Shown here one piece after another: positions 34,301-45,550 of a DNA stretch of 64,000 nt. Below the pieces are notes generated by a model that saw only the letters and a list, made by a program, of their open reading frames with translations, ran no database searches and was not told the origin of the DNA. A program made the position numbers and the translations under genes. The DNA lies in NCBI RefSeq assembly GCF_905475395.1, contig NC_058337.1:133755960-133819959 (forward strand). The letters run 5' to 3'. This stretch comes from Chrysoperla carnea. Its lineage: Eukaryota; Arthropoda; Insecta; Neuroptera; Chrysopidae. Numbering within the stretch: position 1 is the first letter of the stretch; every line of letters begins with the position of its first letter.

Positions 34301-37300
34301 AGCAACATAGGTCAATTGGGTCTTGGGTCTGTAGGACCCATCTTGTAAACCGTTAGAGATAGAACAAAAGTTTAAATGTAAAAAATGTTACTTATCAAAA
34401 ATTAAACAACTTTTGTTTGAAACATTTTTTCATAAACATCACTGTTTACCCGTGAGGGCGCCAATTAGGCGGAAATTTTATAATATGTACTATACTTGAT
34501 TATCAGTTATGTATGTGTTACATGTTTGTATGTGTAATGTGATAAAGAAATCAACACTGACTATGCATGGTATTTCAACAATTAACTCAGTCAATTGTTT
34601 GTTTTCACTTGTTAAATTGTAGCCTGAGATGCCAAAAGTGAGAAAATATACTTGGCTGACAAAAATGTGCTCAACTTATTGATTGAGGAAATTTTTAAAA
34701 ATAATAAAATCCGACCCTTTGAGCCAGAGGTTGAAATGCTGATTATTTACGTGTACAAAGCTCTTCAGGAATCTTCGGAAAATAAGTTCATCTATTAGCC
34801 AAGGATTACCTTACGCTTAGAATATCGGTCAGATATCGACAGGTGATTAATATAGTTGTGAAATATCTGTTGTTCCGTCTTAATGATGTCCTCTGTATTA
34901 GTAGAACATCAATAAAAACTACCACATTTGCCTATTAAACTTATTATTTAAATTTATGATATTTTTTCGTTCTAATTTATTTGTCTAGCGAGTTTTTTCC
35001 TAAGCGGAACATTTTTAATCCGTGAGTATATTTTTCGTCAAAACTAGACATGATAAGTTTGGAAATGACGGATGAATCATGGAATTTGATAAAGGAATAA
35101 GAAAATAAGAGTAGGACAGAAAAAAAACATAAGATAACTAATTATTATTTGTCATCTTTTAGAATAATAACTGATTATTTGTCATCTATTAGAAATTATG
35201 TTGAATAATTTATTATTATAAACAATTTTTTATTAGTATTATACTTGTTGACATTTAAAATGTATTTAAAAACCATGTGATTTTACTTTTACAAAAAAAA
35301 AACGTGATTACAAGTTTATTTACCTTATAATATCTTTCTACATAAAATTTTCTTTTTCTTGCTGTGCTAATTTTTATACCCTGCATTGGTTGTGTGCCAA
35401 AATTTGCAATAAATCACACGTTTTATTTTAAGTATGACTATTTTTCAATTGTTTACATGTAATTGGTTAATTTTCAATTGGTTAAACTTATACTGAGGAT
35501 AAATTTTTATAGCGTCTTCAGGGCGTAACAACTGAATTTGAGTTCTAAAACGAACAATACCGGCCAATTGGGTCTTGGATTCATTATGGACCCAACCCTC
35601 TCGTAGGATTAGTCCTTTGGGCTGCCCATATGACTCATCCTGTAAACCGTAAGAGACAGAAGGTGACAGAACAATCCATAAAAAAAATTGTAAAAGATAG
35701 AGATTGAAAATTCGTAAGGAGCTTCAAATAGCGGGACTATCGGCCCTAAGTTCATGTTAAACACATTCGATAATATTAAGGGGATTATTTTTGGGGGAAA
35801 AATTTTGTTTGTTTATTAAAAATTCTCTTTTAAAGCATGTAGATTCCAAAAAACAGAAAAAATTTTGAGCAAAGAAGATAGCATAAAGAAAACTATTCAG
35901 AATTATATTGTTTCTATGGAAACAAATAATTCATCTCTTTCGCAGACAAGTCAAATTATGAATAATTTTTTTAAAATTATCTTTTAATTTTAATATAATC
36001 ATTTATTTTACTAATTAATTTTAATTATTTCCATGAAATCAAATAATCAAAGCCAAACTGTAATTGTATTGGAGTGAGTTTTATATTTTACTTTATCATT
36101 AGTAGAGACTGACTTCCAATATCGGGTACTTCGAGTTCAGCCTAAATTCCTGTGGGAACTTACAAAAGACTTTTTTCTTTACTTTGTGTGGCCTACCTCT
36201 TCTGAAGTAAAGGAAGTTTATTCCCACCCGTTAACTAATTTAAGGAAATTGCCCCATTTGGGCAAAGTCAATACATATATTGTCGTTTTTTTAGTGTTCG
36301 TTATTCATCTTGGTGCCCCCCTTATGGTTCCCGTTCCTACATAATTTACCTTTTTTTCTTTTTTTTTTAGTCTTCGTAAATGCACTTTGGGCCCTCCTTG
36401 TGGTGCCCTTCCCTACAAATTTGCTTTTTCTCCCCCTCTTTTTTTTAGTCTTCGTAAATTCACTTCGAGTGACCAGTGGGAAACTGCTCCTTTGCCACCA
36501 CTGCTTTCACCAGTTTTTTGAGAGTTATAAATTTTGTACCTACGTGTAAATATGGTCGAATTAAATTTGAAAATAGTAGTTTAGAAAATTAAAAAACATA
36601 TAGGTTGGAATTATTAATACATTTTTGTTGTTACAGAGATCCAACGCAACCATGCATGATACCAAAAAAGAAAAGTTACGTCAATTTAGAAAATCCAGAT
36701 GCAAAACCAATACGGGGCTCGTCATTTCGTCAAGTGATAGCAGCATTTATTGCAAATCTTGGCACAGTTAATACTGGTTTAGTTTTTGGATTTTCAGCTG
36801 TAGCTATACCACAACTTGAAGCTAAAGACAGTATAATTCCAATTGATGAATATCAAGCTAGTTGGATTGGTAAGTTTTGCCCCCAAAATCTGATTATATT
36901 CAAAGGTATTGAAAATTTCTAATAATAACTTTTTTTTCACAGCAAGTTTAAGTTCAGTTACGACACCAATTGGATGTATATTGAGTGGATATTTGATGGA
37001 TAATTTTGGACGTAAACCTACATTAATTTTAACTGAAATTCCATTAATTTTAGGATGGTTTTTAATATCGATTGCTCAAGATATTACAATGATTTATATA
37101 GGTACGATTCTCCTTATTATTTATAAATTATTATATTTGTTATTACTTTTCTCACGCACGTACAAAGTACACACAAATCCTTTTTTTTAATTATACAGAC
37201 TCATAAAATTCAATATTTGTAAATATTCCTGTAAATATTAGTTTTACAGAAAAAAATGATCAGTTTCCTAATATTAAAAGAAACCTTTCAAGTTTTATTT

Positions 37301-40300
37301 TTCTCCTCCACCAACCCCCTAATTTCAATGCACAGCTTTTGTCAGTCTGGACGTTATTAGAATGCTATTACGCAACGATTGGCGCAAATTCGATATCGTT
37401 ATAACCTTTCATTTACGAGAACATGCGTACACGCAGACGTGATGATATCAATTTAAAATTGGTGTTAATACATTGCTCTGATTATATGAAACGTTAATTT
37501 CGATTTGAATTTTCAGAACCATGAAAAACAGGGTATGAAAAACGCCTTAAGGACAGTCATTTGTTCAAGCGTCTTGTATAGTTTTCCATTGTTCTCATTC
37601 TATTCTGTTTAAGAAAGGCTCATGCTTTCCTCATCAAACCTGTATATGTCCGCCACTTAATGGTGTAACACCCCAACCAGAAAAGTCTAGCTTGATAAGC
37701 AGTTTTCATATTATATTAAATAATTTTTATGATTTTAGGACGATTACTTGTGGGACTTGGTTCTGGGATGGTTGGAGCCCCAGCAAGAGTATACACTTGT
37801 GAAGTAACACAACCACATTTACGAGGAATGCTTGGTGCACTAGCTAGTGTTGGCATTTCATTAGGTGTTTTAGCTCAGGTATGATAAAGTTAAAATTTTC
37901 TTTTGTTAAGTTGAAAAATTAATTTTATTTTTTATTTTTAGTATACTCTGGGTTCGATATTAGCATGGAAAACTTTAGCAGCGGTTTCAGCTGTTGTTCC
38001 AATTGTTGCATTGCTACTAATGTTAATGGTACCTGAAACTCCAAGCTATTTACTTTCTAATTCCAAATCTGAATCAGCACGGGAATCATTGAAACGTTTG
38101 CGTGCATCTGCCTGTAATGTTACGCAAGAAGTTGAACAAATGCAACTATTTAGAGAGAAAAATAACTGTAAAAGGTAAGTTTTTTTAACTTAATTGACTT
38201 TCAGTTATTTAAAGTGGTTCGGTTGTTTCAGCAAGTACGGTGGATGTTCATTTTTTTGCGGTACGATATTTTTAGGGCATTTTAATACATTTACGTCATA
38301 CAAATTGCTTAGTTTACGATATTTTTAGAGCATTTTAATACATTTACGTCATAAAAATTGCCTAGATGACTAGTTGACAAGTCACGTGACAGCCGAACCA
38401 CTTTAACTGCTTATTGCCAACGATATTTTTCAGTGATTTGTATTTCTACCACAAATATCATATTTTTGTAGGTTGCAAACTTGGAATGAAATTTTTGAAG
38501 CTTTAAAGAAACCATCGACAATGAAACCGTTCTTCATTCTTACTTTTTATTTCTTAATGTATCAATTTTCTGGTGTCAATATTATTACATTTTATGCTGT
38601 CGAAATATTCCAGGTAAGTTGTATAAAACAAATTTTATATTATAAATATTATCCACACCTTCTAGCATATTTCGAAAAGTCAACACTTCCTGAGTTATTG
38701 AAGGTTGAAATTCGGAGTATTTAACGAAAAATAACTGAAAAATTGGACGATTTTTGAAATAAGTATTTTGTACACTTTTTAAAGTACTGTAAAAACTCTT
38801 GAAAATGAAAAAAACTTTCAAGGCATTTCCACGAAAATTAACAGGAGTTATAATGAAAAGAAAGTTTCTCGTACCACAAAAACTGATGGATTTACCACGA
38901 GAGCTAAAATTAATGCTTTCCACTTTCCAATTTACTTTATTTAGGTACTGAACACATGCTCAAAAAGTTCTAGCAGTTTCGGATATGTTTTTTTTAAATA
39001 TTGGAATTTAAATGCAAAAAATTTTTTCGTAAAAAACAAAGAAAATGTCTTTATCCTTAATAACTCCAAAAATAATAAAGTTACAAAAAAAAGTTGAGAG
39101 AGAAAAACCCGTTGCCATTTTCAACATATATTTTTCCACACTTCCAAAAGCACCACTATAGGCACGATATAACTTTTGATCTAGAGGATAAACAAAGCTT
39201 AATCCCAAAATCAATGCTATAGGTCGAAATTTAGAAATTTCATCTTTTTTTCTCTTCGTTTATTGAAGTAATTTAAAAGTTTTAAAATCTGATTGAATGT
39301 ATTGTTTTTAGAAATCTGGTGTTTCAATCAATAAATATTTAGCAACAATAATCCTAGGAGTAACACGAGTAATTTTCACCATTGTTGGATGTATATCACT
39401 CCGAAAATATGGTCGGCGTCCATTAACATTCATATCATGTATTGGTTGCGGTCTTACAATGCTTGGATTAGGAACGTATATGTTCTTCCTGGATAAATGG
39501 ACCAGCACAAATACTGAACCAATTTTAACATGGATTCCATTAGCATGTATTCTACTATTTACTACAACATGTACGGTTGGATTCTTGGTTGTACCATGGG
39601 TGATGATTGGTGAGGTATATCCACAAGAAATCCGGGGTATTGTTGGTGGTATGACCACATGTTGTGCTCATATGTCTATATTTGTGGTTGTTAAAACGTA
39701 TCCGATGATCACACATTTAATATATCGGTATGGAGCTTTCTGGGTTTATGGATGTATTTCACTTTTAGGTAAATATTTTTCATATAATAACAAAATTCTT
39801 AACTCCAGAGGAGGATATCTTCTCAAAATGTCTCAAAAATTTTCATTAGAAGAGGCATATTTTAAGCCACGAAGGCTTTTAAATTTCAATCTAGAGAAAA
39901 CGCGAAGAAGCCGCAAACTAATTAGCACAAGAAAGGTTTGTGCAAACGCCCTTTTCATATTATTTTGAGGCTATTTCTTTGGTCGTTTCCTAAGAAACTT
40001 ATCGTTCAATCGAAAAACTAAATTTTCGATTGAACAATGAATTATTTGAAGTTACTAGGACTTAACAAATTCAAGCATATTAAAAAACGTGTTTCGTACA
40101 GAATTTTAGGTGATATCTCAAAAACCATTAATCCAATCGTTAACTGAATTCCAAATCTGTACTTTTAGAGTCAGAAATCAGAGAGCTATCAAATTACGAA
40201 ATAAAAAAATTACCCTCCACGTCCTAAGAAAATAGATTAAGAGCGAAAAAACTATTTTGTATCTAATTTGGTACAAGAAATGCAAAATCCGAGTCCATAT

Positions 40301-40687
40301 TTGATGATTGAATTAGAAACTTATCATTCAATTCCACAATGAACCTGATTTTCGTTTTTATATATACTCCCCGAAAATATAGATTTAAGCAATGTATAGA
40401 ACAAGGTCAACGAGAAAAGGTTGAGGAATTTAAGTGTAGATATTATAAATCTAGAAAGGTTCCCCCCCCCCTTGTTCCCCCCCCCACTTGAATTCAGCCA
40501 TAAGTAGCTAATCAATTTGTTTATTAACATTCCAGGCACAATAGTACTATACGTCTATCTACCAGAGACCAAAGGAAAAACTTTGCAAGAAATTGAAGAC
40601 TATTTTTGTGGTAGAACGGAATCGTTAAAAAATAATAATAAAAAAAATACGCTTTTGACAGTGCCCAAAGGAGAATTGTTACCTTAA
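31314..40687 (+). CDS. Tret1-like: Facilitated trehalose transporter Tret1-like sugar transporter
   Basis: Major facilitator sugar carrier of the plasma membrane; insect relatives move trehalose or glucose by facilitated diffusion. Coding exons: 31314-31324, 36637-36869, 36943-37101, 37739-37878, 37942-38174, 38472-38613, 39312-39768, 40536-40687. All have GT/AG borders and sum to 1527 nt (508 residues plus stop). Family marks in order are SWIASLSSVTTPIGCILSGY (TM2), the DNFGRKPT loop, GRLLVGLGSGM, VTQPHLRGMLG, PETPSYLL after TM6, YQFSGVNIITFY (TM7), RKYGRRPL, PWVMIGEVYPQEIRG (TM10) and VYLPETKGKTLQEIEDYF at the end. The first exon (ATG plus 8 nt) is inferred from its GTAAGT donor and exact phase fit; without it the frame has no good start. 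Intron 1 is 5.3 kb and repeat-filled. AATAAA follows at 40746. The exact substrate cannot be told from sequence. Confidence 0.92.
31325..33812 (+). other. Intron 1 of the sugar transporter, first part
   Basis: Non-coding. The string 'tgctaaatttatagatttg' recurs three times between 32335 and 32490. Overlapping open frames on both strands at 31564-32084 are A/T-biased and look like chance. Confidence 0.5.
33813..33924 (-). mobile_element. tRNA-only SINE copy with CCTAA tail
   Basis: Minus-strand tRNA-like head (box A 'tagctcagttggttaaag', box B 'gggttcgattcccgct') runs straight into a CCTAA tail, without the roughly 180-bp body seen at 12.5 and 26.5 kb. The 9-bp direct repeat TAATCTTAG flanks it (33804-33812 and 33925-33933). 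It is not a normal tRNA gene, because of the tail, target duplication and transposon relatives. Confidence 0.85.
34061..34613 (+). repeat. Dispersed repeat family S, full copy
   Basis: From 'ataccatgtatatatgaaat' to 'gttttcacttgtt', 553 bp, the best-preserved copy in this orientation. Both termini contain the ATACCATG/TGCATGGTAT-like motif and short palindromes. It lies in intron 1 of the transporter. Confidence 0.8.
34614..36636 (+). other. Intron 1 of the sugar transporter, last part
   Basis: Contains a decayed family S segment (35500-35680: 'ggccaattgggtcttgga', 'ctgtaaaccgtaagagacag') and a local duplication of about 75 bp at 36340-36460 built on 'tttagtcttcgtaaat'. The latter gives a chance frame of phenylalanine/leucine-rich type and is not a gene. 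Confidence 0.55.
38213..38402. mobile_element. TTAA-type MITE in intron 5 of the sugar transporter
   Basis: Inverted ends AGTGGTTCGGTTGT and ACAGCCGAACCACT are flanked by TTAA on both sides (38209-38212 and 38403-38406), as for piggyBac-type elements. Inside, a block of about 57 bp starting 'tacgatatttttag' is repeated twice. A related fragment is at 8155-8220. Confidence 0.75.
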
Positions 40688-40745
40688 AAAGATGTACCTT
40701 AATTTTAAAATGAAGTGATAACAGATATATTATCTGTCCATTTTA

Positions 40746-40751
40746 AATAAA
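40746..40751 (+). terminator. Polyadenylation signal of the sugar transporter
   Basis: AATAAA 59 bp after the stop codon, followed by an A-run at 40772-40785. Confidence 0.7.
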
Positions 40752-42400
40752 CAAAAAATCATTTAGTTTTTAAAAAAAAAAAAAACCTTACAGTAATTAA
40801 TATTTTTTAGTTTCTTTGTACATAATTAGTTAATTATTTGATAAATAAGAGATAAGATGTTTCCCTTTTAAACTAAATCTCCCAGTTATTGATTGGATTG
40901 TAAAAAACGCAGCGCGCTATTACAATTTCTCCGCATGTATTTCAGAATCGGAGACCTTCGATTATGACGTAAGTGATTGCAGTCTTGTTGACATAAGCAG
41001 CAGACTTTAAAAACTTCAAAAGGAAATCGGAAAAGTGTGTACGGAAAATAACTCTCGGTCCAATATGGCTAGAATTTGGGAAAATATTCTTCTTATCATT
41101 ATGAACAAATGTCTCAATGAGCACAAATCTCGACAACGTGGTTTTCGAGATAACTTTATCTGTAACTTTGGCAGATACCAATTCCTGTCCTCGTTTCAGG
41201 CGTAAATGTGTCGATTCCTTATGATGTAACACTTCTTGAAATTCAATGAAAATCGGGCAAAAAACTTTGCCGTCAGAATGACAAGAATAATTTTTTCCCA
41301 AATTCTGGCGACATTTGACCATTTTCCACATTACAGTGGTCATGGGGCCGGTGACAAGACCGAACATATGATACAGTATGATCTCATAAGTATTCAGAAA
41401 CACATGTCCAATCAAATGTACATATTTCTGGCAAAAACCAGAATATGTTTGTTTCTTTTTTAATAGTCAATTCACTTTTCCGTACAACTCAAACCTTGCA
41501 TTAATTTTGATCACCCTGTACAACAATTGACTATCCTTCTTACATATATGCATCAAATCCGTAGCTTTCTTTACAATCAGATAAAAATAGTGAAGGGTAG
41601 GAGGAATAGTTTGTTTTTTTCCCTCTCACCGACTTGAGCGAAAGTTTCGTCTAACAGCGTAATTACGATTTTTACACACTACTTCTGTACTATTTTTCTT
41701 CATTTACTAAACAATGACGTCATATGTGATTTACTTTACAAGGGAAACAACTAATTGCGTTCAGATTCAAGTGCATTATATAAAGTCAGTTAGGTACTTT
41801 GACTCTATAATTATAAAAAAAAATAATCATATTAATTTATTGTGATAAAATAGTTTTTATTTGTATTTTTTAATTAATTATTTTGTTATTTTTAATATTC
41901 TATAATTAGTGTTATGATTTGATTGATTATTGCGATATTATATTATACACAATTTTGATATTTATTAAAAGAAAAATCTGTTCAATTTTTATTCATTCTG
42001 TATTTGTATTATTATCCTCCATGCTTAAAAAATGATAGCGCTTAACGCTGGCTTTGAGGGTCAAATTAGGATTCTATCTAGCCGAAAAAAATAGTTTTGT
42101 ATCCAGCGGTCAGCGTCAAATTCTAAAAATGAGCGACAAAAAAGTTTAGTAATATCGAAAGTCGATATCCATACTAAAAGTAATTCCTAACCTCATTTTT
42201 AACAAAACACATAATAATAGACAACTATATCCATAATGAATGGTGAATATGATTGTCATTTGTGGGTTTACCGCCCCAACTTCCCGCTGGAGCGGCAAAC
42301 CTCGTTAGTCTCCTGGTGAAAGTAAGGGAGTTTGGTTACGGTGAAGTGGGTGGTTGTGGGTGACAAAAATGTGAAAAAATATATATCTGTCCTTTGCTTA
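40752..42400. other. Intergenic stretch, one unassigned open frame
   Basis: No recognised gene. A single 157-residue frame runs at 40942-41415 (listed separately). Simple A/T sequence lies at 41800-42000. Confidence 0.5.
40942..41415 (-). CDS. Unassigned open reading frame, 157 residues
   Basis: I do not recognise this product. The frame is long for the local composition and less A/T-rich than its surroundings. It has basic stretches (HLRLKRGQELVSAKVTDKV) and scattered cysteines, with no signal peptide or clear membrane segment. No polyadenylation signal or splice structure was found. It may be an old mobile-element fragment, or a chance frame on the strand opposite a non-coding repeat. Confidence 0.2.
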   Translation of the reverse strand: MIGHVFLNTYEIILYHMFGLVTGPMTTVMWKMVKCRQNLGKNYSCHSDGKVFCPIFIEFQEVLHHKESTHLRLKRGQELVSAKVTDKVISKTTLSRFVLIETFVHNDKKNIFPNSSHIGPRVIFRTHFSDFLLKFLKSAAYVNKTAITYVIIEGLRF

Positions 42401-42404
42401 CTCA

Positions 42405-42535
42405 TGAAACTTTCGGAAATTTCCAGAACAAATTTCTGGAATGATCTAGAAAGTTCCAAAATGTGTGTAACGGTCAAAATCAATTCGAAATTTTCTAGAA
42501 TATTCTAGAAAGTTCTAGAAATGATCTAGAAAGTT
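42405..42535. promoter_or_regulatory. Heat-shock-element array
   Basis: At 42493-42520 six alternating TTC/GAA pentamers run without a mismatch (TTC at 42493, 42503 and 42513; GAA at 42498, 42508 and 42518), followed by a partial unit 'gatctagaa'. A second cluster holds GAAatTTCcaGAA (42416-42428) and a five-unit run with one mismatch (42434-42456). Three contiguous units suffice for heat shock factor binding in known cases. No promoter elements or open gene lie directly beside it; the flanking DNA looks like a Helitron. Confidence 0.8.
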
Positions 42536-42656
42536 TGTTTAAACCGACAACTATAGTCATGATCAACTTTAAACTTACCGCCAAGAGCCGTTAATGCCAT
42601 CTCTCGACGATCAGTAGAACTATCAAGCTAGAACCGGGCACGAACTTTCTTAGACC

Positions 42657-45051
42657 AAGATCCCGGTGCCCCCAGACGTTACTTATTTTCTCATAAGAAA
42701 TATAAATGGGATAAAGTAGTGTTAGTACGTACTTTGAGTGTGTGCATACCTGCTACCTTGGGTCGACGGCCAATTCATAGGTACCAGGTGCTAAAGGTAG
42801 ATAAATACAGTACTGATTTTTCTCAAATTCTCAGTGCTGATTTTTACATATGTTTTAGATATTTTTGTTAAAAATCAATAATCATTATTGCCAGACACTT
42901 TCCATCGGCGCTTACCCTTACCAGACGCTTTAAAGCTTCAAAAAAAAAAAACATATTCTTACTTATATTCTCACTCTTGATTTTTATATATGATACTAAG
43001 GGAACTATTTGAACACTCCTGGTCAGCAGCCAGACCAATTGGAGGGGTCAAACATCCCCCCAGACACACATAAAGTGTTGCTAAAATTCTGCTCTGTTCG
43101 ATGTAATCAAGAGAGATTAAAGATTCGTTACATGCAAAATGGAATCGAACCTGAAGATTACAAGGTATTTTAAAATGATCTGGGTTGAGAAAATTCTATG
43201 AATAATAAATATAAGTTTCTTTAACCTATGTTTTACATCTTATCATCGAGTAAAATTGAATACTACTATTTAAAAAATTCATGTTTATTAAATCTTAAAA
43301 TTATAAAAAGCTATACATGTCATTTTACAATTCAGCGTGATCTTTACTGTCATCATCGTCTAAGTTTGATAAGTCATCATCAACCCAATGTTGGCAAGTT
43401 CTTCGTCTCCTCGTCTTCGAATTTAAAGGTGGTCTCATTGTTAACAGCGGGTAAACTTATCAATTGGGATTCATCTGGATTATCTAAATCAATATTTTGA
43501 TAGATGATCCCGACAGTATCGTGCAATGTATCTTTGCCACTGTTAGTTTCCACAAACCTATCAAAATTATCAAAAGCAACCCCAGTACAGAGATGTGGTG
43601 ATTTTACAATTGCTTCAGGACATATACTTGACTGCTGTATTGAAGTATATGTTGCTTCGGTTTCCAGCTCTTCTACAGCTGGATAACTAATGCAATGACC
43701 GTACCTATGAATTACATCAATAATTTTGCGACTACTTGTTAAACTTTTCAAGGACATTCCGAGCACAATATGTTTCGACGTTTTGACTTGTCCGTTATAA
43801 ACACCATACACGACATCTTCACAGTAAGATTTGACTTGACGAATACATTTTGGATTATTTTTGCGCTTTCGATTGCTACCGGCTATCAGAGTGTAATAAA
43901 AGTCTAATAAATCTTGTGGTATCGATATTTCACCTTCTTTAAGGTTTTGTGCGGTTATAAGTTGTGGCAATTTTTTTTTCAGTTTGCAAAATAGATTTTC
44001 GCAATAATAAAGCAGCTTTGTGTAACATATCTTCATCCTTCAAATACTCAAATGATTGGTCATCAATAGAAATTAAATTTTTCGGAGCTACTAATTTTTT
44101 ATTCTGAATGATAAAAAATTTAATTTGCTTATCAAATGCTTTTATTATCTTGATTTCTAAATTGTGTGGAGTGAAACTTCCTTTAATTTTTGTATAATTC
44201 CCTTCTTCACTTTCATTTAATATTTCCATGTAATATCTATGAAGATAAGTCAAAAAATAGCATCGTCCTTTTTTTTTTTATATTTTCATTAATTAAAGCA
44301 GATATTTCCTCAAAAGCAGTTTGATGATGCTGACGAACATCATGCCAATCACTTTTGGGTGTTTCTTTTTTTACTGATGTTTTATAAAAAAACTCTAATT
44401 TGCAAGGATGATGATAATAAATTTTTGAAAGCGAATAATTTTCAAATTTATTAATTAACTCCTTATGCTTTTCATTTTCTTCATCTAGTTTAGAATCACA
44501 GATGCACTGAATCGAGTAGCACGGAATAGAGTAGCCTAGAGACGACAATAATAAAGAAAGATATCCATAAATAGATATCTCTCTCACACTCAAGCGTACA
44601 AATAATGCCCTCGCGCTTATACACATAGCGACACTTTATGTGTGTCTGGGGGGATGTTTGACCCCTCCAATTGGTCTGGCTGCTGACCAGGGGTTATCAA
44701 ATAGTTCCCTTAGTATCATATATAAAAATCAAGAGTGAGATTATAAGTAAGAATATGTTTTTTTTTTTGAAGCTTTAAAGCGTCTGGTAAGGGTAAGCGC
44801 CGATGGAAAGTGTCTGGCAATAATGATTATTGATTTTTAACAAAAATATCTAAAACATATGTAAAAATCAGCACTGAGAATTTGAGAAAAATCAGTACTG
44901 TATTTATCTACCTTTAGCACCTGGTACCTATGAATTGGCCGTCGACCCAAGGTAGCAGGTATGCACACACTCAAAGTACGTACTAACACTACTTTATCCC
45001 ATTTATATTTCTTATGAGAAAATAAGTAACGTCTGGGGGCACCGGGATCTT
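42657..45051. mobile_element. Transposon with 425-bp terminal inverted repeats
   Basis: The left arm (42657-43082) and right arm (44627-45051) are nearly identical inverted copies. Both start AAGATCCCGGTGCCCCCAG at the outer edge and reach 'ataaagtgt' inside. The 1.5-kb centre contains one minus-strand gene, broken into three frames. I could not find a convincing target duplication, so the superfamily is open. It sits within a region that ends in a Helitron 3' terminus at 45153, suggesting nesting. Confidence 0.85.
43380..44626 (-). pseudogene. Frameshifted transposon-borne gene of unknown family
   Basis: Three overlapping frames on the minus strand, 44237-44626, 43939-44253 and 43380-44036, read as one protein of roughly 400 residues with two frameshifts. 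The shifts lie near the A/T homopolymers at 44269-44280 and 43971-43980. The C-terminal 218 residues are well kept. They contain a basic KRKNNPKCIRQ patch, SCEDVVYGVYNG-like text (CEDVVYGVYNGQVKTSKHI) and CTGVAFDNFDRFVETNSGKD. I have the impression that this last motif belongs to uncharacterised proteins found in many arthropods, but I cannot name a domain or confirm catalytic residues. The position inside long inverted repeats marks it as the element's own gene, possibly its transposase or an accessory protein. Confidence 0.65.
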
Positions 45052-45153
45052 ACTCTATCTGGGCTTTCTTTTGAAAATGGATCTTAAAATATTATTTATA
45101 CCATTAAACATCCGATGTATTTTAACCCGAGCAACACCGGGTTTGGCTGCTAG
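45052..45153 (+). mobile_element. Helitron-like 3' end downstream of the long-TIR element
   Basis: 'aacccgagcaacaccgggtt' forms a hairpin (AACCCG...CGGGTT), followed by 'tggctgCTAG' (45150-45153) and T. This fits a Helitron 3' terminus. Its 5' part would lie left of 42657 and would include the heat-shock-element array, but I could not place the 5' TC end. Confidence 0.55.
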
Positions 45154-45450
45154 TTGAATATAAATATATGTATCCAGTACTGTCAAAATAAATTCTGAGA
45201 GTAAAAAAACTGTATTTAGCTTTTTATTCAAATACGATCATGCGCATTGAATACCATGCTCTGGTATTGTGTTTCCCTGTCAACTTTTTGAATATTGTAT
45301 TTGTATTGTTGTCTCTGTTAATCTTCAAGCCATCTTCTCTGTAAAGGAAAAATGTACATACTTGATGCACGTTGGCCCTATCTAGTAGTACATAGAAAAA
45401 AAAAATGAAGGCGTTATAAATAAGTCAACGGAAATTACTTAACAAATATT

Positions 45451-45460
45451 TTTATTTATT
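45451..45460 (-). terminator. Polyadenylation signals of the small heat shock gene
   Basis: Two overlapping AATAAA hexamers on the minus strand about 95 bp after the stop. A further AATAAA overlaps the stop codon itself (45550-45555) but is too close to be the likely signal. Confidence 0.55.
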
Positions 45461-45550
45461 AAATTTTAAGTCCAATATGACAAAAAGAAAAACTTAACAA
45501 AAAATCACAGGTAAAAAATAGTATGTTTCAAAATTATTTAATAAAAAAAT

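Noticed and set aside
36310-36549. 79-codon hydrophobic frame before exon 2 of the sugar transporter
   Set aside because: It arises from T-rich DNA with a local duplication, and the real acceptor and exon lie downstream.
39308-39658. 116-codon frame on the minus strand
   Set aside because: It lies opposite exon 7 of the sugar transporter and is its antisense shadow.
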